The notes beneath the pieces were generated by a model. It saw only the letters and a program-made list of their open reading frames with translations, had not been told where the DNA came from and did not search any database. 64,000 nt of DNA from Phaeosaccion multiseriatum (lineage: Eukaryota > Ochrophyta, other classes), in assembly GCA_965112735.1 (NCBI GenBank), contig OZ218965.1, positions 1,922,001-1,986,000 of the forward strand. The letters are read 5' to 3'. The translations under genes were made by a program, and so were the position numbers. Shown piece by piece: positions 57,079 to 64,000 of this stretch (positions are counted from its first letter, which is position 1; each line of letters begins with the position of its first letter).

Positions 57079-58724
57079 CTACCTGGGGTCTGGGGTCATT
57101 CGCAAGTAGGGCTCAATGACTGTGGTGACGCCCTTGGGGAAGCGCTCAGCTGCTTGCTCGTCGGACACATTGGGGGGCACGACACAGTCCCCCCCTGCCT
57201 CCCAACCCGCAGGGGTGGCCAGCTCTTGGTTGGAAGTGAGCTTGAGAGAGTCAACCACCCTGAGGATCTCCTTCCCGCTGCGGCCGGTGGAAGCCTGAGA
57301 GCCGAGGACACAAGCACCCAAGGGCGAGGGAGGGAGATGGGAAGGGGGGCGAAAAAGAGGAGGAATCAGGGATGCATGAAGGACGAGGAGGACGAGGAGG
57401 AGGAGGAGGAGGAGGAGGAGGAGGAGGAGGAGGAGGAGGAGGAGGAGGAGGAGGAGGAGGAGGAGGAGGAGGAGGAGGAGGAGGAGGAGGAGGAGGAGGA
57501 GGAGGAGGAGGAGGAGGAGGAGGAGGAGGAGGAGGAGGAGGAGGAGGAGGAGGAGGAGGAGGAGGAGGAGGAGGAGGAGGAGGAGGAGGAGGAGGAGGAG
57601 GAGGAGGAGGAGGAGGAGGAGGAGGAGGAGGAGGAGGAGGAGGAGGAGGAGGAGGAGGAGGAGGAGGAGGAGGAGGAGGAGGAGTGGGGTGTCTCAGCTC
57701 CGTCCATTTGCCGGCTAGTCGCCCTCCTCCCCGCCTTCCTGTCCCCGCTCCGTGCTGCTGGTTCCCCTTCTACTGTCAGAGGCGAGGCCCCATGCACGCT
57801 TCTCATCAATGACTTACAGGGTAGGTGAGAGTGAGCCTCAGCTTCTTACTGTCGTCGATGACAAAGACGCTCCTGACAGTGAGGGGCAGGCCCTTGTCGT
57901 CCTTGTGGTTCTGATCGAGCATGTTGTACAGCACAGATACTTCACGTGCCTCATCGGCGAAGATTGGAAAGGGCACTTCCGAGACGCCTTGTGTGCGAAC
58001 AATGTCTTGGTGGGATAAAGTGAGAGCGGCAACGGATAGGGGGAGGGGGGATGAGGCGACAGAGGTGGGGTGGGGGTTGAGGTCCTGTCTGATTGCTCAC
58101 CTTCGATCCACTGCTTGTTCTTGTCTGCGGCATCGCAGCTGAAGCCCGCGAGCTTGACGCCTTTCGCGGCAAACTCTGGGGCCATTTTCGCCATTGTTGC
58201 CATCTTGAGAAGATTAGAGGGACGGCAGAGGGGAGGGAGGGAGACAGGTGGGAGGAAGGGCGAGAGAGATCGCAGAGGGGGTAGAGGGGGATCAGAGGGG
58301 CGGAAAAGCTGTGCACAGAAGGGGCGGGAATAGCTCTCCTGTAGACCTACCTCTGTGGTGCAGACGGGGGTCAGCGCCGCGGGATGGCTGGGGCCAGGTG
58401 GGGAGGGATGCAAGAGAGAAGGAGCAAAGTGAGAAGCGAAAGCAAGAAAATCATCGAAGGAAAACAGGGGGAGCGAGGGGCGATTTTCTCAAGGAATGTC
58501 TTTCTTTTTCTCTGGAATAACCAAAGATCTTCACCTGAAGAGCACGACCCACTCGTCACCCATGTACTCATAGAGGGAAAGCTTTCCCTGGGTGGAGTCC
58601 AGCGTGAAGTCCGGGCATGTGTCGCCTAAGAGCAGGGGGGGGGGAGGGCAGAAATAATTTAGAACTCCTCATCCTCATTTGAAGATGCTCTGCGCTCACC
58701 AAGTCGTATGTTCCACGTCGACAT
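57079..58724 (-). CDS. PRDX6: 1-Cys peroxiredoxin (Prx6 class), complete
   Basis: Six minus-strand exons: 58724-58700, 58625-58535, 58387-58351, 58203-58101, 58005-57818, 57294-57079. They sum to 660 nt, or 219 residues, the usual Prx6 length. The protein starts MSTWNIRLGDTCPDFTLDS, then has WVVLFSHPAALTPVCTTE with the peroxidatic cysteine in the PVCTTE motif. It continues KMAPEFAAKGVKLAGFSCD, VPFPIFADE, GLPLTVRSVFVIDDSKKL and STGRSGKEILRVVDSLKLT, and ends PYLRMTPDPR. All five introns have GT/AG ends and matching phases. The enzyme reduces hydrogen peroxide and organic or lipid hydroperoxides. No targeting extension is visible, so it is probably cytosolic. The fifth intron holds a very long GAG repeat. 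Confidence 0.95.
57394..57684. repeat. About 97 uninterrupted GAG triplets in peroxiredoxin intron 5
   Basis: A 291-base perfect GAG/CTC array lies inside the intron 57295-57817 of the peroxiredoxin gene. The template is pure purine on one strand. The poly-Glu, poly-Gly and poly-Ser open frames seen in it are artefacts of the array. Confidence 0.95.
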
Positions 58725-58837
58725 TGCTCCCACGAGGATATGAGCAAAGGGTGTGTCCCTTTAAAAGGCAGGGTGAGGGCTGTGGGGGGGGGGGGGGGTA
58801 ATAGTGGGGCGGGGCAAAATGGCGGGGAGCGGGATAG

Positions 58838-58855
58838 TTTCAGTTTCAGTTTCAG
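58838..58855. promoter_or_regulatory. CTGAAACTGAAACTGAAAC word about 115 bases upstream of the peroxiredoxin start
   Basis: On the minus strand three CTGAAA units lie upstream of the ATG at 58724. The same word occurs in giant-gene introns and exons (28999-29038, 34770-34810, 44670-44690), so a promoter role is only a possibility. It may simply be a dispersed simple repeat. Confidence 0.25.
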
Positions 58856-59185
58856 ACGGGGAAAGACCACTTTTGGTCGATTCGATTTTGGATATCGATT
58901 TTGTGCTGCTGGCTCCGCCGATGAAGGGAGAGCCCCGTGATGGAGAGGCGCTCGTCAGGGCAGGAGGCGTATGAGGCGTCCGAGTAGGCCACCAGCTGCA
59001 GAGGGTCACTGAGATAGGATGGAGCAGAGTAAAATGTGAGCGACCGCCTCCTGGTGTGCGACTGTGGGAGCGTGCGTCAGCTCAGACATAGCCCTCACAG
59101 CGTTCATGATGCCCGGTCGGCACACTCCGCTGATGTACTGCAGCACTCCGACGTTGGTGCGGTTCTGCTCCAGCTCCTAGAGAGA
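58855..59185 (-). pseudogene. Decayed Ty1/copia retrotransposon pol fragment (RT end and RNase H)
   Basis: On the minus strand, 59175-59030 reads VGVLQYISGVCRPGIMNA, then MSELTHAPTVAHQEAVAHIL, which matches the end of the copia reverse transcriptase. After a stop and frame change, 59008-58900 reads LQLVAYSDASYASCPDERLS then ITGLS, and in another frame FIGGASS, the start of copia RNase H with the YSDA motif. Two frameshifts and a stop show it is inactive. No LTRs, integrase or primer site were found nearby. Confidence 0.82.
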
Positions 59186-60009
59186 GAGGAGCTGATCTGT
59201 GGGTCGGAGGTAGCGGTAAGGAAGACTTGTGGGGGGAGCGAGGGTAGTAGGGATGGTGTGGTGGTAGCTAGTCATCGCTCGGCCAGCGCTCTGAGGCATT
59301 CCCTCGTGGCGACGCAACAGCAGCCTACGCAGCGCTTCGCAGCGTGTACGACTCAGTCAGCCTTTTCACTCTCTCCTCTAGACTAGCTACCATGGAGAAG
59401 ACTCTCAGCTTGGAGGTAGACATGACGAAGAGCCCTCCGGAGTACTTCTCGGAGGTGGACCATCATCAGGCTCGCCTGGCGCGCATGGCTGGGCGCGCAG
59501 TTTGGCTACGCCACCCTCATGGAAGAACCTGGGCACTTGGCTGCGTTCGAGCGCCACCATAAGACGCTTATGGTGGGACTATGATTTGGGGTGTGGTGCG
59601 AATGGTGTTTCGACCTTGCTACGGGAGTATGTGTGCGACTACAGTCTCTGGTCTTTGTCGCAAGGGAGGATATCATAGTGTGTGTGACATAGAAGATTCA
59701 TTGACTTACGGACCGAATGCCAGGGGTGACTGTGGAGCTACTTAGCTCCGTCTGCCCCTAGGCTCTACGTGGTCAACACGTGCGTAGGAAAAGAGTGCCC
59801 GCGCTGCGAGGAAGTGGCAACTTGGATTTGGGGAGAGAGCACAAGCGTGTTCAGCCCTGCTGGTGCCTATTATCACACTCCAAACTCCAGAAGGAAGCGG
59901 CCATCGTACAATAAGAAGCATGCCGAAGCGAGGCTAGCTACCAGCATGGAGAAAGACCGCAACCTACACGCACCAGAGAAGATGAGTCGAGTGCCGGTAG
60001 CTAGCACGC
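59186..60009. other. Intergenic region, no supported gene
   Basis: Short plus-strand frames at 59344-59562 and 59769-60068 have no recognisable domain, and neither has convincing splice partners. The right end is the presumed 3' flank of the minus-strand CBM4/9-like gene. Confidence 0.5.
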
Positions 60010-63000
60010 TCAGCGACCACCGGACTGCGCGGCCTCCACACTGCAGCTGCGGAGGGACGCGCCCGTGACCACGAAGCTTCCCTCCACTGCCGCGCCCTTA
60101 ATGCCGAATGCGCTTGGGAGGAGAATATCGTCCACCACAGCGCTGACGCTGCACGTCGTAGGGCCCGTGCTATCGACGGCACACGCCTGCTTGGCCAGGA
60201 GTGCGTAGGCGTCTCCGTCTTGCTGTATGTACACCTCCACAACTCGCTCCTCGCCGGCCTCAATGGCGGCGACTGTATACGTGATCGTGTACACCTGGCC
60301 GGCGACGGGGATGTCCAAGGCCTGGTACAGCTGCATGTGCCAATCCCTTTCCGCCGCCGTCTGGACGCTGTACAGGGCTCCGCTGCTCGTGGCGGTAATG
60401 CTGCCCTCCAGGGAGGTGTCTTCGGTCCTGACGTATGTGTTCCAAGAGCCCAGGCCGGCGTCGAAGTCCGGGTTGGGCAAAAGGTTGGCGGTGCTGGAGG
60501 GGCAGCTCAGGGGGGCCTCCGGCGGAGTCACACACAGCGCGGCCCCCGTCAGAGTGTACTTCCCCCCCTCCTCTCTGGCGGCTTCGTGCTCGAAGCCGAA
60601 CTTGATCGGCACGTTCACGTCGTCAAGCACCGCGGAAGCCGTACACACCGTTGTCGAGCCGAAGCCCCCGGGCTCACCAACGGAGCACTTTGTCCTGCCG
60701 AACACGTCATACAGGCCTCCGTTCTGCTGGATGTACGCCCGCCCGGCGCCTCCCTCGCCAGCCGCGGCCTCCATCACAAAGGTCAGAGTATACACTTGCC
60801 CGGAGACGCGCACGGCGACGGTCTGGAAGATTTGCATGTGCCAGTCGCTCTGGCCAGGCGTCTCGATGTCGAACAAGGCTCCGCTGCCCGCGTCCGTGAT
60901 GCTCCCCGCGAGGGAGGTGTCGGTCTTCTTGACGAAGATTGACCAACGCTCCAGGCCGCCGGCGAAGCCCGGGTTGCGCAAAAGGTTCACGCTGCCAGCG
61001 GGGCAGATCGGAACCGGCAGGACGGGCGGGACTGTGGGGTCTGTGGTTGGGACTGTGGACAGCGAAGATTGTCCATACATCCAGGGACATCGGGGGGGGG
61101 GGGCAAAAAAACAAAGAGGTATGAGGGCGGAGGGGGGGCAGGAGGCGGGAGGGGGGCATAAACGGCGAAGGTAGGGAATAAGGCGGAAGCAAGCAAGCTC
61201 CCATTTCTCTTACCTCCACACTTGATGGTGTCAGCGGGGCTATTGGTGATGCAAGCAAGGCCGAAGGGGGCGCCGGGGGGTGCAGAGGCAGGGAAGGAGT
61301 GAACGGCAGGCAAGCGAGAATGAGGAGGCGACACACAAGGGGGCGGGCGGGATGACGAAAGAGAGCCAGTGCGAAGGAGTGGGCAGTAGGTGCTCGTGCG
61401 GTGGGAGGCACAGACAGGGCCGCGAGATAAAGGGCCATGGCCTGGCTGGTTACGACGTGCACACCCCGCATAGTCAGCTAGCTCTACCTGCGACAACGTA
61501 CCAGTACGGACCGCCGCAGCATGATGCTGGACTGATGTTCTGTGGGTCAAGGCCGAGGGAAGAGCGCGGCAGAGAGACGGACGGTTACAATGGTAGGCCT
61601 ATGCTCACTTAGCTAGCCCCCAACCTCTCGTCAGCCATGACAGCCCCACCCACCTGGATAGAAACGCAGGCCTCGCTAGTCTCGCACGTTACGGAGGCCT
61701 GGTGGAACAAAAGACCCTGCAGGTGCAAAGGTTGGGGGCGGGGGCGACGGCGAGAGCAATGCAGCAGCCAGTGGAAAGCATTGCTTTTGAGGAGGGTGGC
61801 ATCAAGTGCTGAAAGCGCTGCATCATGGACGACCAGTAGTGTAATCGACTTACACTGCACGAACTTCGCCCGCTGCATGTCAAGTGAGCGGTGCACTCAT
61901 CTGCTCCTTCCCAGCAATAGCTGGCGGAGGTGGCACTCAGCGTGGTGGCACAATCCCAACAAAGTTCCACAGGCTGTGGAGCGAAAAGCAGTGAGTGACA
62001 GAGTAAGCATCGATAAGCAAGCAAGTCGAGGGAAACAAACAAGTGGAGGAGGCCACGGGTTGCTTAGGACGGAGGAAAGGAACGAGCGAGGCATAACAGT
62101 GCTGTTTATTGTGGTTGGAGGCCCGGGCACACAGCATTGGGTGGTTTGTGTCATAAAACGCGCCCGTGGATACTCCGAAAGAACCATGGCATGCGGATGG
62201 TGACAGAAGCAACAGATAGATTTTGGCCAGGCGGTAGGAGCGAAGCAAGCAACTGGTGGTGCCTGATACTCACATTACAGGACTGAAGGCCTTCGCAGGT
62301 GGCGGACGACGAGTCCACAAAAAAGCCATACTGTGTGGCGTAGAAGAGTAGTAGGAGAGGGGGGGTGGGAAGAGCAGAGAGCAGGACAGGAGTTCGGAGG
62401 GCGTAAGAGGCTTCTTGCTGCCGTGCAGGGCAGGCACGAGCAAGGCACCGAAGGAGCGACTTGGAGACGAGCAGCGGCAGGACAGGGGGGAGGGAGACAC
62501 GGACATCATGGCACTGACTGGGCACGCCGCGAGAGCGGAATTGCTTGTTTTGCTGCCACTCGTCCTCACCATACAGGAATAAGGGCCTTCGCAGGAAGCT
62601 GTCGAGGCCTCATTAAGCATGATGTACTTGTATGGTGCAGAGAGTAGCAGAGGGGGGGTGGGAAGAGCGGAGAGCAGGGCGGCAGTGAGAGTGCGTAACT
62701 AAGGCTCGGAAGGGAAGAAGGCACTGGAGTAGCGAGAAGGGGCGAGCAGGAGCAGGTAGCGAGCATTGCCACAGCAAGGCGAAATCAAGACAAGACGGCA
62801 AAATAGAGGACCACGGCTTCGAGGTTAGGCCTGCACATGGGGCGGAGATGTGGTCGAGCACTGCGCCACCCCGGGCCACAGCATCGACCGAGAAGAGCAC
62901 GGCATGAGCAGCCAGCACAGGCAGCAAGAGGGAGACACAGACTTGCTGGGCACGCTGCGATGGGACTTATTGTCGTGCCCTGTCTGCCCCATTCTCACCG

Positions 63001-63909
63001 GACAGGAAAAGGTGCCTTCGCAGGAAGCCGAGGCCGTTTCCCACAAACTGGTAGTCTGTGTGGTGTAGAGAGTAGGAGAGGGTCGGTGGGAAGAGCTGAG
63101 AGAGATTGACTTCAGAGGGGTGAAAGGCTTGCTTGCAGCCAGGCAACAAGGCACTAGAGGAGCGAGAGAGACGAGAAGGAGGTGCGTAGCGCATCGGCAT
63201 TGCCACAGCCAGCAGGGCGAAATCAAGACAAGACGGCAACACAAGAGGAGGGGATAGAGCGAGAGATACCATGGCTGGCTTCGAGGTTAGGCAAGCGCAT
63301 GGGGCGGAGCAGGCAGGAGGGGACAAGCAAGCAAGGACAGGAAGTGGGCGAGCAGCCACTGCGCCAGCCACCACGGGCCATAGCCTCGGCCGAGAAGAGC
63401 GCTGCATGGGCAGCACAGGCAGCACGAGGGAGACACAGACTTGCTTGCTGGGCACGCCGCGATGGGACTTGTTATTGTCGTGTCCTGTCTGTCCCATCCT
63501 CACCTCACACGCCAGCTTAGCAATACAGGAAGCAGAGGTAGTGCCCCGAAAAACGGCGCCCTGTGGAAGAGCGGAGAGCAGGACGCGGAGGTTCAGAGGG
63601 TGTAAGAGGCTTGCTTGCAGGGAACAAGGCGCTGGAGCGCTGACCGAGAAGACAACAGACGAAGGCTTGGAGGCATATGGGGGGCAAGGAAGAGGGGAGG
63701 GAGGCAGTCGAGGAGCGCTGCAACGCCATTACTTCCTCCAACTTGTTGACCTCACAGGCATCTCCCACACCCGACAATCAACCAGCCACCCAACGAGAGC
63801 AAGCCTAGAGCATTCGCATCCGCAGTTCCTTTGGGCGTCTGCCCACACAGTGACATGTAGGAGTACTCACCCTGCAAGACGACTCTTCCGTACATTGGAC
63901 GGCACAGTC
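60010..63909 (-). CDS. Modular secreted-type protein with repeated 57-nt Cys exons and two CBM4/9-like domains (5' end outside window)
   Basis: Minus-strand exons seen, 5' to 3': 63909-63871 (start uncertain), 63560-63504, 63055-62999, 62626-62570, 62330-62274, one ending at 61854 (start uncertain), 61716-61654, 61539-61502, 61239-61214 (26 nt), 61052-60010. Four exons are exactly 57 nt, phase 0, each encoding 19 residues with a shared pattern such as SASCEGTFSC, TASCEGPYSC, SATCEGLQSC and SASCIAKLAC. The last exon has a Pro/Thr linker (VPTTDPTVPPVLPVP) and two tandem beta-sandwich domains starting NLLRNPGFAGGLERWS and NLLPNPDFDAGLGSWN, typical of CBM4/9 carbohydrate-binding modules. It probably binds extracellular or wall polysaccharide. 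The signal-peptide exon was not found and is probably beyond 64 kb. The phases of the last four exons fit exactly. Confidence 0.78.
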
Positions 63910-64000
63910 CTTCACGAGTCGACGGAGACGCGGTGGGGAGGAGGGGGTCGGAGCGAAGCAGCAGTCCATATACGCGTACGCACAAACGCGACCAAAAGAG

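Noticed and set aside
57154-57828. Poly-Glu, poly-Gly and poly-Ser open frames over the GAG array
   Set aside because: They are three readings of one intronic triplet repeat inside the peroxiredoxin gene.
59344-59600. Possible hemerythrin-like sequence (EVDHHQARLARM, then in another frame FGYATLMEEPGHLAAFE)
   Set aside because: The two parts are in different frames, the expected helix between them is missing and similarity is short. Chance cannot be excluded.
60220-61174. Plus-strand frames opposite the CBM4/9-like exon
   Set aside because: The minus strand has the domain pattern and splice phases; the plus-strand frames have no recognisable domain.
61385-61471. Possible signal-peptide start reading MALYLAALSVPPTARA on the minus strand
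   Set aside because: It lies in the intron between phase-matched exons 61539-61502 and 61239-61214, so the internal-exon model explains the region better. It could still be an alternative first exon.
1-64000. CRISPR arrays, bacterial operons, tRNA or rRNA genes
   Set aside because: No direct-repeat/spacer arrays with conserved length, no Shine-Dalgarno-style gene packing, and no tRNA or rRNA signature recognised by eye. The tandem repeats are intronic or coding microsatellites. A covariance-model scan would be needed to exclude small RNA genes.

Overview
This window is eukaryotic nuclear DNA. Genes are split by spliceosomal introns with GT/AG ends, UTR-like and intergenic stretches are long, and coding exons are full of triplet-repeat homopolymers (poly-Ser, Gly, Glu, Gln). 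Composition is GC-rich. The mix of a giant HERC-type ubiquitin ligase, a bacterial-style MbfA/VIT1 membrane protein, Pro/Thr-linked secreted cysteine proteins and a copia fragment suggests a free-living protist or alga, perhaps a stramenopile. That placement is a guess; nothing here fixes the taxon. All gene models were read by eye from splice sites and reading phase, without transcripts.

Layout. (1) 1-23.6 kb is a tandem segmental duplication with a period near 12.5 kb. Each unit carries two plus-strand genes for secreted proteins, type A (1427-6785; 13926-18563) and type B (8715-11419; 20461-23209). They share a signal-peptide exon, an 11-nt microexon, repeated pairs of a Pro/Thr linker exon and a 381/384-nt exon encoding an eight-cysteine module, and a last exon with 3 or 4 short six-cysteine Trp-rich domains. 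Exon lengths sum to a multiple of three in all four genes. (2) 24.0-52.3 kb on the minus strand is one giant gene of nine recognised exons, about 8,000 codons: RCC1 repeats, a concanavalin-like domain, SPRY, UBA, FN3, a second SPRY and a HECT N-lobe. The HECT domain stops before the C-lobe and its catalytic cysteine. (3) 52.3-54.6 kb is repeat-rich with no convincing gene. (4) 54.6-55.4 kb minus encodes the membrane half of an MbfA/VIT1-type iron transporter. (5) 57.1-58.7 kb minus is a complete six-exon 1-Cys peroxiredoxin whose fifth intron holds about 97 uninterrupted GAG triplets. (6) 58.85-59.2 kb is a decayed Ty1/copia pol fragment. (7) 60.0-63.9 kb minus is the 3' part of a second modular secreted-protein gene: several 57-nt phase-0 exons with a short Cys motif, then two CBM4/9-like domains.

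Three patterns run across the window. Secreted-protein genes at both ends have grown by tandem duplication of phase-0 exons. Many introns contain, and several begin with, tandem repeats that copy the 5' splice-site sequence. The giant ligase gene carries around thirty copies of a 17-20 bp word (core TATCACCAACTG / CAGTTGGTGATA) and a second CATATGACTG word, both inside exons, in both orientations and in different reading frames.
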